Below are positions 48,583-58,174 of a stretch of 64,000 bases of DNA, piece by piece (positions within the stretch are counted from its first letter, which is position 1; every line of letters starts with the position of its first letter). Under the pieces are notes generated by a model that searched no databases, was not told the origin of the DNA, and saw nothing but the letters and a program-made list of their open reading frames with translations. The translations under genes and the position numbers were made by a program. The DNA is from Prochlorococcus sp. AG-347-K10 (lineage in GTDB: Bacteria > Cyanobacteriota > Cyanobacteriia > PCC-6307 > Cyanobiaceae): the NCBI GenBank assembly GCA_003278955.1, contig QCCB01000004.1:20751-84750 (forward strand), written 5' to 3'.

Positions 48583-48589
48583 AAATAAA

Positions 48590-50005
48590 TTATTTTTTTA
48601 ATTTTTTTTCATTTAAAATTGACCAGAAATTATGACAATTACCAGCTCCCATATTCAAAATTAAATCCCCTTTTTGAGTTAATTCGTAAAAATTCTTTGA
48701 AACTTCATAATAATTATTTATGTAACTAACATTTTTATTTTTTTTATAAATCAGATCAGTGATAATTTTTGAAGTAATTTTATCTTCGTTTCCTTCTCCT
48801 GCTGAATAAATACTGGTTACATAAATAATATCTGCTTTTGATAATTCTTCAGCGAATTCTTTTTGAAATTGCTTTACTCGAGAGTATCTATGAGGTTGAA
48901 ATAAAGCAATTAATCTACTTTTTTGATATTCATTATTATGTTTTTGCTTAATAAATAATCTTCCTAATTTAATTGTCTCTTTTATTTCGTTTGGGTGATG
49001 TGCATAATCATCATATAAACTTCTTTCATCTATTTGGCCTCTGAATTCAAATCTTTTTTTAGGCAGCTTTAAATATTTTATATTTTTCTTTATTTTTATA
49101 AAATCTACTCCTATCATTCTTGAGGCTGCTATTGCTGCAGTGATATTAGATAGATTGTGTAATCCTGGAATTGGAATATTCAAACTACTGATAAAATTTC
49201 CGTTTTCATAATATCTTCCAATTGTATACTTTGAATTAATTTCAGTCGGGATTATTGCATAAGCAACGTTTTTAGCCGTAGTGATTGACCACTTACAATT
49301 AGAATAAAAGTTATTTCTTGAGGTTTCACAATCAAAATTAAGTAATAATTTTTTTGAGTTTTTAGCGAAACTTTTAAAAGAAGAAATGACTTCACTTAAA
49401 TTAGAAAAGTGATCGCAATGATCAAAATCAATGTTGTTGATTATTCCAATATCAGATTTATATTTGTTAATTGTCCCATCAGATTCATCAACTTCAGCTA
49501 CTAAGTATTTTGTATTTTCTAGATGACAATTAGAGTTGTAGATAGGAATTATTCCTCCAGTTATGGAAGATGAATTATGTGTACATAACTCAAGTATTGT
49601 AGAAAGAAATGTACTGGTTGATGTTTTTCCGTGGCTTCCTGCTATTGCCAATGCAGTGTAAGTACGCATTATCATTGCGAGTATCTCTGAACGATGTTTA
49701 ATTGATAAATTATTATCTCTGCAGTACGAAAATTCTTCATTTTCTGGCTTGATCGCGGAGCTTACAACAAAATTAATCAATTTGTTGGTAAATTTTGAAA
49801 TAACAAATTCAATATTTTGTCGCACTTGAGAGGTAAAGATTACTGCACCTAATTTCTCTAATTTATTAGTTTCATCGTTTTTAACTAAATCAGATCCTGA
49901 AACTGAACAACCTTTCTTAAGTAAACCCATTGCTAATGCTGACATCCCAATACCTCCAATCCCAATAAAATGAAAATGACTTTTCAATAGTAATTCTTTA
50001 TCCAA
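48590..50005 (-). CDS. murC: UDP-N-acetylmuramate-L-alanine ligase
   Basis: A 471-residue Mur ligase that adds L-Ala to UDP-MurNAc. N-terminal dinucleotide-like fold: GIGGIGMSALAMGLL around residues 16-30. The ATP loop is AGSHGKTSTSTFL; EVDESDGT and NNIDFDHCDHF belong to the central domain. The C-terminal domain includes DDYAHHPNEIKETI and LFQPHRYSR. Length is normal. Its start is divergent from gap2, with 192 bases between them. It feeds the same pathway as MraY at 15 kb. Confidence 0.96.
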   Translation of the reverse strand: MDKELLLKSHFHFIGIGGIGMSALAMGLLKKGCSVSGSDLVKNDETNKLEKLGAVIFTSQVRQNIEFVISKFTNKLINFVVSSAIKPENEEFSYCRDNNLSIKHRSEILAMIMRTYTALAIAGSHGKTSTSTFLSTILELCTHNSSSITGGIIPIYNSNCHLENTKYLVAEVDESDGTINKYKSDIGIINNIDFDHCDHFSNLSEVISSFKSFAKNSKKLLLNFDCETSRNNFYSNCKWSITTAKNVAYAIIPTEINSKYTIGRYYENGNFISSLNIPIPGLHNLSNITAAIAASRMIGVDFIKIKKNIKYLKLPKKRFEFRGQIDERSLYDDYAHHPNEIKETIKLGRLFIKQKHNNEYQKSRLIALFQPHRYSRVKQFQKEFAEELSKADIIYVTSIYSAGEGNEDKITSKIITDLIYKKNKNVSYINNYYEVSKNFYELTQKGDLILNMGAGNCHNFWSILNEKKLKK

Positions 50006-50197
50006 TGTTTATCTTTTACTTAAATCAAAATAACTTCTAGCTGAAATTTTGCTATTTTTTCTTAAAAAAAATGTTTTTTTCCCTTGAATTAATACAAAAC
50101 TACACTTATTTGCTTAATAAATCAAAAAAACCTTACGTTATTGCACAAAATTCAGTATGATCAGCAACTTAGGTAAATCATTTAGAAATTATTAGTT
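50006..50197. promoter_or_regulatory. murC/gap2 divergent promoter region
   Basis: 192 bases upstream of both genes. For gap2 a good -10, TATGAT (50156-50161), is preceded at 17 bases by TTACGT (50133-50138), a weak -35. A transcript start around 50168 would give a leader of about 30 bases. This is a consensus-based guess. A long A-run and a T-run lie near 50060-50090. Confidence 0.4.
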
Positions 50198-51220
50198 ATG
50201 ACTTTGCGTGTTGCAATTAACGGCTTTGGCAGAATTGGTCGAAACTTTATGCGTTGTTGGCTTAGTAGAGGGGCTTACACCAATATTGAAGTAGTTGGAA
50301 TTAACGTTACCTCAGATCCTAAGACTAATGCTCATCTACTGAAGTACGATTCTGTCCTTGGTCAACTTGATGGTGTTGATATTCAATATACTGATGATAC
50401 TTTTGTAATTAATAACAAGACAATTAAGTGTTTCTCTGATAGAAACCCATTAAACCTCCCGTGGAAAGACTGGGGTGTAGATTTGGTTATCGAATCTACT
50501 GGAGTTTTTAATACAGACGTAGGTGCAAGTAAGCACTTAGAGGTGGGAGCAAAAAAAGTTATCTTAACTGCTCCTGGTAAAGGCGATGGCGTTGGTACTT
50601 ATGTAGTTGGAGTTAATGCTGATTCATATAAACATAAAGATTATGATATTTTGAGTAATGCAAGTTGTACAACGAATTGTTTAGCTCCAGTGGTTAAAGT
50701 GTTAGACCAAACTTTTGGAATTAACAAAGGTTTGATGACTACAATTCATAGTTATACAGGGGATCAAAGAATTTTAGATAATAGTCACAGAGATTTAAGA
50801 AGGGCAAGAGCCGCTGCAACAAACATTGTTCCTACTTCTACAGGTGCTGCTAAAGCGGTAGCACTTGTATATCCAGAAATGAAAGGCAAATTAACAGGCA
50901 TTGCAATGAGAGTTCCAACTCCTAACGTTTCAGCAGTAGATTTCGTTTTTGAATCTTCTAAATCTGTTACAACTGAAGAAGTCAATAATGCTTTAAAGGA
51001 AGCATCTCTAAGCTCAATGAAAGGCATAATTAAGTATGGAGATGAACCATTAGTGTCAAGCGATTATGCAGGTACCAATGAATCATCAATTGTAGATAGT
51101 GATCTTACTATGTGTATCGGAGATAACCTTGTAAAGGTCCTTGCATGGTATGACAATGAGTGGGGTTATAGTCAGAGAGTTGTAGATTTAGCAGAGATTG
51201 TTGCTAAAAATTGGGAATAA
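50198..51220 (+). CDS. gap2: Glyceraldehyde-3-phosphate dehydrogenase, Gap2 (Calvin cycle) type
   Basis: A 340-residue tetrameric enzyme. The dinucleotide loop GFGRIG is at 9-14 and the active-site Cys is 157 (SNASCTTNC). The acidic residue that normally ends the second Rossmann strand of NAD-specific enzymes is replaced (INVTSDPKT around 35-43), and the pattern resembles cyanobacterial Gap2, which accepts NADPH for carbon fixation. The long length and strongly conserved body fit. It abuts the 3' end of the convergent thiL with no gap. Confidence 0.96.
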   Translation: MTLRVAINGFGRIGRNFMRCWLSRGAYTNIEVVGINVTSDPKTNAHLLKYDSVLGQLDGVDIQYTDDTFVINNKTIKCFSDRNPLNLPWKDWGVDLVIESTGVFNTDVGASKHLEVGAKKVILTAPGKGDGVGTYVVGVNADSYKHKDYDILSNASCTTNCLAPVVKVLDQTFGINKGLMTTIHSYTGDQRILDNSHRDLRRARAAATNIVPTSTGAAKAVALVYPEMKGKLTGIAMRVPTPNVSAVDFVFESSKSVTTEEVNNALKEASLSSMKGIIKYGDEPLVSSDYAGTNESSIVDSDLTMCIGDNLVKVLAWYDNEWGYSQRVVDLAEIVAKNWE

Positions 51221-52207
51221 TTAAAAGTGTTTGAAAGGTTTGTTATTAAGTAATTTGTTTTTTTTATTATCTTTAAATTCTATTGATGGTTCACCATCAG
51301 CAAAAAACCCAATTTCTTTAATATCTTTATCAAGTTTTGATAAATTTTTTGCCCATTTTTTTGGCAATGAGAAAACTAATTCATAATCTTCACCTCCAAA
51401 AAAATAATATTCATCCCATTTATCTCCTTTAGGCCAATCCTTATCTTTAGGTATTTTTTCATAATTTATGATCGCTTTACAGTTGCTAGCTATTGCTAAA
51501 TCTTGTAAGGCTTGAAATAGGCCATCACTGCTATCAGTGCATCCTATTCTCCTTATTTTTTTATTTGAGCGAGTTTTGAGGAGATTATTTAGAAAATTTG
51601 GGTAGACTCTAGGACGACAAAAATGTTCAATGGACTTAATGATTAATCTTTCATTCAGAGAAAATTCATTATCGAAATTAATTTTATTTCGTATCAAAAA
51701 TCCCAGTTTGCTAAGACCATGAATTCCTGTAGTTAAGATTATATCTCCTGATTTACATGCGTTTCTTCGTAATTCAAGTTCACCTTGAATTCCAAAGGCC
51801 GTAATCGAAATGATTTTTTCATTCCCCTTTGAGCAATCTCCCCCAAGAATCAACCCGCCATATTCTTTTAATGCTTTATTTATTCCTTTGTATAGTTCTT
51901 CAACCCAAATCCACTCAGTTCTAGCAGGTAGAACTAGGCTTATTGTAATACCAATAGTTTTCTTGCTTCCACTAGATAATAAGTCAGAGATGTTGCTTAC
52001 AACTGCTTTCCAACCAAGGTCTTGAGGACAAATAGTAATGTCATTGAAATGAATATTTTCCACTAATGAATCAGTATTAACAAGTAAATTTTGATTTTTA
52101 GTTTTGATTAAAGCGCAATCATCTGAAACTTGATTTTTAGGCATAAATTTGCCTAGCCTATTTATTAGTTCTTTTTCTCCTATATCTTCTAATATTTCTT
52201 TATGCAT
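51221..52207 (-). CDS. thiL: Thiamine-monophosphate kinase
   Basis: A 328-residue kinase of the last step of thiamine diphosphate synthesis. Mg-ATP motifs: DDCALIKTKNQNLLVNTDSL at the N-terminus, GLILGGDCSKGN, GCTDSSDGLFQAL and GGEDYELVFSLP. The AIRS/PurM-like fold shows as two halves. Length is normal. The upstream cyclophilin gene overlaps its start by 8 bases, so the two are translationally coupled. The gene stops exactly where gap2 stops on the other strand. Confidence 0.94.
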   Translation of the reverse strand: MHKEILEDIGEKELINRLGKFMPKNQVSDDCALIKTKNQNLLVNTDSLVENIHFNDITICPQDLGWKAVVSNISDLLSSGSKKTIGITISLVLPARTEWIWVEELYKGINKALKEYGGLILGGDCSKGNEKIISITAFGIQGELELRRNACKSGDIILTTGIHGLSKLGFLIRNKINFDNEFSLNERLIIKSIEHFCRPRVYPNFLNNLLKTRSNKKIRRIGCTDSSDGLFQALQDLAIASNCKAIINYEKIPKDKDWPKGDKWDEYYFFGGEDYELVFSLPKKWAKNLSKLDKDIKEIGFFADGEPSIEFKDNKKNKLLNNKPFKHF

Positions 52208-53291
52208 TTAATTCGAGGTTCTCAATTCCTTCTAAAACATCAATCGAAATTATTGTGTCATCTTTAGTAAGCTCTTCTAATACATCAAATCCATTTATAA
52301 CGTAACCAAAGGCAGCATTTCTCCCGTCAATTAAATTGCGACCTGCTGGATTTAATTCTGCTTCATATAAAAAGAAGAAAAATTGTGAAGACCCATCATC
52401 AACTGCGGTATTCGAATGGGACCATCCTAGAGTTCCAAGTGTGGCAAAAGGTAATGTTGGCGTCTCTGTGTAAAGACCTAAATCTTCAAAAGTTTGATTA
52501 TAAAAAGTATCTTTTTCATCAGGAATTCTAATTTCTAAAGGAACGTGTCGTTCTTGGTTTGTTTCGGGATCAATGTAACCAATATCTCCACCAATTGGAT
52601 CACCTGTTTGCAGTACAAAAAATTCTTCTGCTCTGTTGATAGGTAAATCTTTGTAGAAGTTTTTTGAAGATAAATCTATAAATGCTCCTGCTGTAAGTGG
52701 GGCGTTAAATCCATCCACAATAGCTTGCATATCTCCTTTGGAAGTTTTTATATTGACTTTTGCTCTGCCTAATAATCTTGGTAAATTATCAAATTCCTTG
52801 GGAATAGAGTATGGAAATTCATTTGGCAGAAAATATTCTTCTAATCCACCTATTTTGTCTAAAGCATCTCGTCGGGTCGCTATAAAAGAGTATTTATCCT
52901 TTAATTTAGAGTAATTTTGAAGGTTATCAAAATTTTCTTTGAGTTCTAAAAATGTTTTTTTAGCAATTTCTTTTTTATCGTTTGGTAATTCTTGAATAAT
53001 TTTACTCTGGTATTTTTTTAGTAAAGATTGACATTTTGTAACAGTTTTCGTAAGAGCAGGCCATCTTCCTCCTCGTACAAGGTCACTAGTTTCTTCTAAT
53101 TTGTGTTGAATTTCTTGCAACTCAACTTGCTTGATAGGGAGTGCATTTCTGAGGATTGCACTAGGGTCTTTTACTGCATTTCCAGTAGGTAAATCAGCTA
53201 ATACTTGAATCGGTTTTAAGAGAAAAACCTGTAAAATTACAATCGATAGACTTAATAAAAGTTTGTTCTGATTTGATAAGAATTTTTGCAT
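52200..53291 (-). CDS. Cyclophilin-type peptidyl-prolyl isomerase, exported (TLP40-like)
   Basis: A 363-residue protein with a signal sequence (about 1-32, ending near QVLADLP), a helical N-terminal part of about 130 residues, and a cyclophilin domain from about 165. Motifs: [43 protein letters not shown] and [14 protein letters not shown]. The architecture matches the lumenal thylakoid cyclophilin TLP40 and its cyanobacterial relatives. Proline isomerisation in the lumen is inferred. Overlaps thiL by 8 bases. efp starts divergently 44 bases away. Confidence 0.92.
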   Translation of the reverse strand: MQKFLSNQNKLLLSLSIVILQVFLLKPIQVLADLPTGNAVKDPSAILRNALPIKQVELQEIQHKLEETSDLVRGGRWPALTKTVTKCQSLLKKYQSKIIQELPNDKKEIAKKTFLELKENFDNLQNYSKLKDKYSFIATRRDALDKIGGLEEYFLPNEFPYSIPKEFDNLPRLLGRAKVNIKTSKGDMQAIVDGFNAPLTAGAFIDLSSKNFYKDLPINRAEEFFVLQTGDPIGGDIGYIDPETNQERHVPLEIRIPDEKDTFYNQTFEDLGLYTETPTLPFATLGTLGWSHSNTAVDDGSSQFFFFLYEAELNPAGRNLIDGRNAAFGYVINGFDVLEELTKDDTIISIDVLEGIENLELNA

Positions 53292-53334
53292 AGCACTCTT
53301 GCAGGTTTATGATCCTTGGGGATGTAATACAGGA

Positions 53335-53895
53335 ATGATTTCCAGTAACGATTTTCGCACAGGTACGACCATCGAATTAGATGGACAAGTTTGGCGTGTT
53401 GTAGAATTTCTACATGTCAAGCCTGGCAAGGGTTCTGCTTTTGTGCGAACAAAATTAAAATCAGTTCAAAGCGGCAACGTGGTTGAAAAAACTTTTCGAG
53501 CCGGAGAATCAGTACAGCAGGCTATCCTTGAGAAGTCTAACCTGCAGCATACTTATGTGGAGTCTGGTGATTATGTTTTTATGGATATGACAAGTTTTGA
53601 AGAGACAAGACTCACCTCTGAACAAATCGGTAAAGGTTCAAAGTATTTGAAAGAGGGAATGGAGGTTAATGTAATTTTTCATAATGGTAAAGTTTTAGAA
53701 GTAGAACTACCTATATCTATTACTTTGAAAGTTACAGAGACTGACCCTGGAGTCAAAGGTGATACTGCTAGTGGGGGCACGAAACCAGCTATTCTAGAAA
53801 CAGGTGCTCAAGTTATGGTTCCTTTATTTATTTCTGTGGGAGAAATGATTAAAGTTGATACTCGTAATGACAGTTATCTTGGACGTGAAAATTAA
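53335..53895 (+). CDS. efp: Elongation factor P
   Basis: A 186-residue three-domain EF-P that relieves ribosome stalling at polyproline. The tip Lys of the first domain is residue 32 ([10 protein letters not shown]). [31 protein letters not shown]-type residues ([14 protein letters not shown]) and the C-terminal STGAQVMVP-like segment ([12 protein letters not shown]) are present. The frame is open further to TTG 53299, but the extra 12 residues do not match EF-P, so ATG 53335 is used. accB overlaps the stop by one base, so the two are coupled. Confidence 0.96.
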   Translation: MISSNDFRTGTTIELDGQVWRVVEFLHVKPGKGSAFVRTKLKSVQSGNVVEKTFRAGESVQQAILEKSNLQHTYVESGDYVFMDMTSFEETRLTSEQIGKGSKYLKEGMEVNVIFHNGKVLEVELPISITLKVTETDPGVKGDTASGGTKPAILETGAQVMVPLFISVGEMIKVDTRNDSYLGREN

Positions 53896-54401
53896 TGGCT
53901 ATGAAATTAGATCATGAAGACTTAAATCGCTTAATAGAGAAAATCTCTTTAAGTGACATACAAGAGTTCTCTCTGGAGGGAGAAGATTTTAAACTCGAAA
54001 TAAAAAGGAATGTATTTGATCAGAACCAAGTTGTTAATAATTTAGTTTCAAATACTTCATTTGATAAGCAATTAATTGCTAATCAAAAAACTATTAATGA
54101 TAATATCCCTGCAGTTAATGAGCCTGAAGCACCTCAGGTGGAACCCCCAGGACGTTCTGATTTAACTGAAATTACTTCTCCTATGGTCGGAACATTTTAT
54201 AGGGCTGCAGCGCCTGGTGAGGAGCCATTCGTCGAAGTAGGAAATAACATTAAGGTTGGTCAAACTATTTGTATTTTGGAAGCAATGAAGTTAATGAATG
54301 AAATTGAATCTGAATTTAATGCCGAAATAGTAGAGATTCTCGTTGAAAATGGAACACCAGTTGAATTTGGTCAAGTTTTAATGCGTGTTAAGCAGTCTTG
54401 A
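53895..54401 (+). CDS. accB: Acetyl-CoA carboxylase biotin carboxyl carrier protein
   Basis: A 168-residue BCCP. The N-terminal helix region (about 1-40) is followed by a Pro/Glu/Asn linker to about residue 88. The biotinyl domain has the modified Lys at residue 132, in ILEAMKLMNEIE, and ITSPMVGTFYRAAAPGEEPF in the front. It accepts the carboxyl group from AccC and passes it to AccAD for fatty-acid synthesis. The ATG shares one base with the efp stop. The last 24 bases overlap the convergent pdxA. Confidence 0.96.
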   Translation: MAMKLDHEDLNRLIEKISLSDIQEFSLEGEDFKLEIKRNVFDQNQVVNNLVSNTSFDKQLIANQKTINDNIPAVNEPEAPQVEPPGRSDLTEITSPMVGTFYRAAAPGEEPFVEVGNNIKVGQTICILEAMKLMNEIESEFNAEIVEILVENGTPVEFGQVLMRVKQS

Positions 54402-55412
54402 ATTGTTAGTCATTTCTACGGCAGCCTTAATAGCCTCAATCATGCTTTGAGATTGAGCAATTCCTTTGCCAGCAATATCAAATCCTGTTCCATGATCAGG
54501 AGATGTTCTTATAAAAGGTAAACCGATTGTGGTATTAACTGAGTAATTAAGAGCTATTACTTTCATTGGTATTAAACCTTGATCATGATACATAGCAAGA
54601 ATGCCATCATGCTTTTCAGCATTTTTGTCATTCCATGCTTTTACAGAAGAATTCCAGCAACTATCTGGCGATAAAGGGCCTAATAATTTAATATCTCTAT
54701 TTTTTGTATTCCAAGTAATTAATGCATCATTGAGCCAATCTTTCTCTTCATGACCTAAAATGCCTTCTTCGCCGGCGTGAGGGTTTAATCCTGCTACTTT
54801 TAAACTGGGTTTATCAGTATAAGTATTACAAAAGTTTTTGAAAAGATCCAATTTAGAGTGGATTAATTCTTTAGTTAATTTCTTGGGAACCTCAGAAAGG
54901 GCTATGTGGGTTGTAGCTAATAAAGTATTAAATCTCCAACCTGTAATGGGCGATTTAGCTGTGAATAGCATGCCAACGTTTTTTACTCCACATGATTTTG
55001 CTAGTACTTCAGTTTGGCCAGAGAAGTTATGACCTGCTAGAGACCATGATTTCTTGCAGATTGGTCCAGTTACAAGTGCTGAATTCGGATATTGTTTTAC
55101 AATTTCTATTGCTTTTGTTAAATATTGGAAACTTGAATTACCGTAAATTGATTTAGGGTCGCTATCTAATGTAGAAATTTCGATATCATGTATCTTGAAA
55201 TTTTTTGGATTTGCAAGGTTTTCTAATCCTAATGAACTAAGGTATTCGTACGTATTTTGTAGATTTTTTTTTGACCCAACTAATATAAAGTCAATATTTC
55301 TTGGTATCTGATCAGAACAAAGTGCTTTTAAGATTATTTCAGGTCCAATACCTGACTCATCTCCAACGCTTAATACTACCTTCAATATTTTATTTTTATT
55401 TTGAAAATTCAT
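54378..55412 (-). CDS. pdxA: 4-hydroxythreonine-4-phosphate dehydrogenase
   Basis: A 344-residue metal-dependent enzyme of pyridoxal phosphate synthesis. Motifs: VVLSVGDESGIGPEIILKAL near the start, ALVTGPICKKSWSLAGHNF and the His-containing GQTEVLA, LATTHIALSEV, GLNPHAGEEG and AMYHDQGLIPMKV. Length is normal for PdxA. The SDR gene is 21 bases upstream on the same strand. Its 3' end overlaps accB by 24 bases. Confidence 0.95.
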   Translation of the reverse strand: MNFQNKNKILKVVLSVGDESGIGPEIILKALCSDQIPRNIDFILVGSKKNLQNTYEYLSSLGLENLANPKNFKIHDIEISTLDSDPKSIYGNSSFQYLTKAIEIVKQYPNSALVTGPICKKSWSLAGHNFSGQTEVLAKSCGVKNVGMLFTAKSPITGWRFNTLLATTHIALSEVPKKLTKELIHSKLDLFKNFCNTYTDKPSLKVAGLNPHAGEEGILGHEEKDWLNDALITWNTKNRDIKLLGPLSPDSCWNSSVKAWNDKNAEKHDGILAMYHDQGLIPMKVIALNYSVNTTIGLPFIRTSPDHGTGFDIAGKGIAQSQSMIEAIKAAVEMTNNSRLLNTH

Positions 55413-55433
55413 AAAAAGTTTTTAATTTATTTT

Positions 55434-56312
55434 TTAACTGTTTAGAAAGCAATTTTTCAAGCCTAGTTTATAGTTTTTATAAATTAGTTTATAACCGAGT
55501 GTTTCGCATAAAAGTTTGTTTGAAACTCTTCTATTTTCCATCCAAAAAGATTTAGCGATAGGAGATAATTCATCTTTTACATCCTCAAATAATATTGGTT
55601 TTGGCATTGTTAAACCAAGTAAATCATAGCAATATTGAATAACTTCATATTGAGAACAGGGTTTATCATCTGCAATATTAATGATTTGGTGAAACTTTAA
55701 ATAGTTTTTATTTTGTAATAAAAAAATTATCGCATTTGTAATATCAGCAACATGAACTCTTGAAAATACTTGAGCTTTTTTTAAGATAACTCGAATTTTT
55801 TGATTTTTGATTGCTTCAAACGTTGATCTTCCAGGTCCATATATACCAGGCAATCTAAAAATTTGCACTGGCAAACTAGATTCAATCCATTTTTTTTCGC
55901 AATTTAATCTATTATGGCTTCTTTTTTGAAGAGGATTAGGCTGATCTATCTCAGAAATCCAACCACCTTTAGTATTTCCATATACTCCTGTTGTAGATAA
56001 ATATCCAACCCATTCAAGTGGTAAATCTTTTAGTTTACTTTGAAGGCTTTTTAGTACGGGATCATCCCCATTTTTGTCGGGAGGTATGCAACTAAGAATA
56101 TGTGTGACTCCATCAAAAATTTTTTCATCAGGAACAATATCTTTTTCACTGTTGAAAATAAAACTATTTGGATCTTTGCTTGCAGATCTTGAGCTTGTTA
56201 AAACAGTGCAACCGAATTTTCTAATAGTTTTTGCAAAAAAACTCCCGCTGAAACCACATCCCAAGACTAAAAATTTATTTTTATTTCCTAGTAAATTTGC
56301 AGGTTTCTTCAT
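55434..56312 (-). CDS. NAD(P)-dependent epimerase/dehydratase-like SDR protein
   Basis: A 292-residue protein of the extended SDR type. The dinucleotide loop is GCGFSG at 18-23. YLSTTGVYGNTKGGWISE and RLPGIYGPGRSTFE are the YeeZ-like family signatures. The Tyr-x3-Lys catalytic pair of classical SDRs is not evident, so it may not be a normal epimerase. The pattern resembles cyanobacterial proteins often annotated as nucleoside-diphosphate-sugar epimerase. Substrate unknown. Same strand as pdxA. Confidence 0.85.
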   Translation of the reverse strand: MKKPANLLGNKNKFLVLGCGFSGSFFAKTIRKFGCTVLTSSRSASKDPNSFIFNSEKDIVPDEKIFDGVTHILSCIPPDKNGDDPVLKSLQSKLKDLPLEWVGYLSTTGVYGNTKGGWISEIDQPNPLQKRSHNRLNCEKKWIESSLPVQIFRLPGIYGPGRSTFEAIKNQKIRVILKKAQVFSRVHVADITNAIIFLLQNKNYLKFHQIINIADDKPCSQYEVIQYCYDLLGLTMPKPILFEDVKDELSPIAKSFWMENRRVSNKLLCETLGYKLIYKNYKLGLKNCFLNS

Positions 56313-56344
56313 TTTGAATTAAAGTAGTACATATGTATTAATTA

Positions 56345-56575
56345 ATGATGAAGACATCTTCTGAGCCCGATTTAAAATCAAAAACTCTCTGTGTTAGCAA
56401 AAGTTACTGCCATCTTGTACAGAAAGACGTAAGCTTAGTTAGTTTTAAATTCTACCAAAAGTTATTTGTCTTTCTTATTTCATTTTCGACAATTTTAATA
56501 TTCCCAGAATCGCCAAAAGAATTTGAAAATATATGTGAGAGTTACAACTCTAGAAAAATATGTAATGTTTGGTAG
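56345..56575 (+). CDS. Small hypothetical protein with one membrane segment
   Basis: A 76-residue ORF starting with two adjacent ATGs (56345 and 56348). It has one hydrophobic stretch (about 38-57: YQKLFVFLISFSTILIFPES) and a C-terminal ENICESYNSRKICNVW with two Cys that could form a disulfide outside the membrane. No family is recognised. Convergent with the HNH gene, sharing no gap. The paired Cys and the clean ending support coding; low complexity does not explain it. Confidence 0.6.
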   Translation: MMKTSSEPDLKSKTLCVSKSYCHLVQKDVSLVSFKFYQKLFVFLISFSTILIFPESPKEFENICESYNSRKICNVW

Positions 56576-56977
56576 TCAAGCTGCCCTATATTTTGATTCA
56601 TCTTTTATGTAATTTTTATTTTTTACCTTAAAACCAGGATTAGCCCATTGTAGTAATCTAATAGCTAATCTTAAATCTCCTTCTAACCAAGCTCTTATAG
56701 CCATTGCTCTTCGGGGATCATAAAATTTTTGCCTTCTATACCAATACAAAGCATTTTCATCTGATTTATCCCCATTACATGATAGACATGCAGGGACGCA
56801 GTTTTCTGTTGTACTTAATCCTCCTTGGCTTCGTGGTATTACATGATCAATAGATTCAGATGGTTTTCCGCAATATATACAACTTTTTCCAGTAAACTTA
56901 TGAATAGATTTTCGCCATTGTCTTAATCTGAACTTAGGACATAAATCCTCTAAAAATACAGCATCATTAATATGCAT
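56576..56977 (-). CDS. HNH endonuclease-family protein
   Basis: A 133-residue protein with a complete HNH core: Cys33 and Cys36 (CIYC), Asp-His at 44-45 in IDHVIPRSQGG, then Asn59 and Cys64/Cys67 (PACLSCNGDKSD), which form the zinc ribbon and active site. The C-terminal ~50 residues are helical and basic. Such small HNH proteins, widespread in cyanobacteria, have no assigned role; it is not linked to restriction genes, a toxin partner or an intron here. Its stop abuts the hypothetical gene on the other strand. Confidence 0.9.
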   Translation of the reverse strand: MHINDAVFLEDLCPKFRLRQWRKSIHKFTGKSCIYCGKPSESIDHVIPRSQGGLSTTENCVPACLSCNGDKSDENALYWYRRQKFYDPRRAMAIRAWLEGDLRLAIRLLQWANPGFKVKNKNYIKDESKYRAA

Positions 56978-57141
56978 TCAGAATATTTAGTTAAATAAAT
57001 AATCGCTTGAATATATTAAAAGTCAACATTTATTAATACTTTTTTGCCTATATTTTCCAGTAAAAATATTATTTAGTGTGTTTAGATACAAAAGGGTATT
57101 TATAAAATTTAGAAAAATTATTATCTTTTGGAACTTCTTAA
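56978..57141 (-). other. Gene-free stretch downstream of the coiled-coil gene
   Basis: 164 very A+T-rich bases between the HNH gene and the next minus-strand gene. A 6-base AAAAGT/ACTTTT inverted repeat around 57020-57046 is too weak and has too long a loop to call a terminator. It probably holds the HNH promoter. I see nothing else. Confidence 0.35.
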
Positions 57142-57606
57142 TTAATAACTATATCTATCAAGTGTTTCATCAGTAAATTCTTCAGAAATTTGTTCATTAG
57201 CTTCTTCTAATTCTTTTTCTAATCTTTTTCTTTTGTTTTCTTTATCTTTAGCTTCTTTTTCTTTTCTTTTTTGTTCTTTCTCTAAATCCCGTATTAGTTT
57301 TCTATTTGGATGAAGATTATCTAAATATTCAATGCAATAACTAAATTTTTCTCTCTCTCTTATAACTGTTTCAGTAATTTGCGCTGCTGCATTTTTAGGT
57401 GAAACTTTGAAGAATCCTCCCTTTTGTTTTTTTATATATGTATAAGCTGCATCCCAACTACTTTCATGGTCATTTCCGCCATCTCTCATAGTACAAAAAA
57501 TTTCTGCCCCAAATGCACTTGCATTTACTCTTGGAGTAGTAAGAGTAAGAGGAACGAAAATTCCCAATGCTAATGGTATTAGTTTTTTCTTCTTTAATCT
57601 TTGCAT
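57142..57606 (-). CDS. Exported, highly charged protein of unknown function
   Basis: A 154-residue protein with a signal peptide (about 1-29: KLIPLALGIFVPLTLTTP then VNASAFG). A conserved-looking part follows (AEIFCTMRDGGNDHESSWDA, with Cys; ITETVIREREKFSYCIEYL, with a second Cys), then a Lys/Glu-rich coiled coil from about residue 103 to 145. The two Cys may pair after export. I recognise the general pattern from picocyanobacteria but no function. Separated by 55 bases from the AbrB gene upstream on the same strand. Confidence 0.75.
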   Translation of the reverse strand: MQRLKKKKLIPLALGIFVPLTLTTPRVNASAFGAEIFCTMRDGGNDHESSWDAAYTYIKKQKGGFFKVSPKNAAAQITETVIREREKFSYCIEYLDNLHPNRKLIRDLEKEQKRKEKEAKDKENKRKRLEKELEEANEQISEEFTDETLDRYSY

Positions 57607-57661
57607 TAGCTTTTATCTTCTATTTAAAAATATCTTTTATTGTGAATATGTCTATAGAAAT

Positions 57662-58174
57662 TTAAGATTTAATCACTCCAAATATATTTAAGCATTTCAC
57701 AACTAAAGGAAGAATTAAGAGTACAGTAATCAATCTTACAGCGTGTAAAGTTGCCACCGCAGGCCCAACTCCGTACTCAGACCCTACAAGACTCATTCCG
57801 CTAATTCCTCCAGGTGCAGCGCCTAGAATTGTTGTAATGATATCTATATTAAGTAATCTGCTTGTCCATAATCCTATTGCTAACCCAGTTATGACTAAAG
57901 TAAAAGTTATTAATATGGCTGGCCTCCATAAATTTTGAATATCAACTAATGATTCTTTTGTTAATGATGTACCGATGACTGTTCCAATTCCGATTTCTAA
58001 AATTGTTCTTGTGCCGATTGGCCACTCTGCGATGTCGACTTTACCACTTATGCTAATTATGCTTGCGCCTATTAAAGCACCTGCTAGAGGAGCTGCAGGA
58101 ATACCTGTTTTTAGAGCTAAAGCTCCAAAAATACAACCTGCAAAAAGATAATAGATTAGATTTATGTTAGGCAT
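57662..58174 (-). CDS. AbrB-family membrane protein, single-repeat (half) form
   Basis: A 170-residue membrane protein with four or five helices. It carries the AbrB-duplication signature: the Gly/Ala-rich helices GIPAAPLAGALIGASII and GIGTVIGTSL, then ILGAAPGGISGMSLVGSEYGV with VATLHAVRLI. Longer relatives (about 350 residues) contain this repeat twice; here it is present once, so dimerisation is likely. The family is named after an ammonia-monooxygenase-associated protein; the role is unsettled. This is unrelated to the AbrB DNA-binding regulator despite the name. Confidence 0.85.
   Translation of the reverse strand: MPNINLIYYLFAGCIFGALALKTGIPAAPLAGALIGASIISISGKVDIAEWPIGTRTILEIGIGTVIGTSLTKESLVDIQNLWRPAILITFTLVITGLAIGLWTSRLLNIDIITTILGAAPGGISGMSLVGSEYGVGPAVATLHAVRLITVLLILPLVVKCLNIFGVIKS

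Noticed and set aside
53299-53334. Longer EF-P start
   Set aside because: EF-P begins at MISSNDF; the 12 extra residues have no family support and overlap the cyclophilin upstream region.
57662-58174. AbrB DNA-binding transcription regulator
   Set aside because: The protein is a polytopic membrane protein; the name coincidence concerns a different family.
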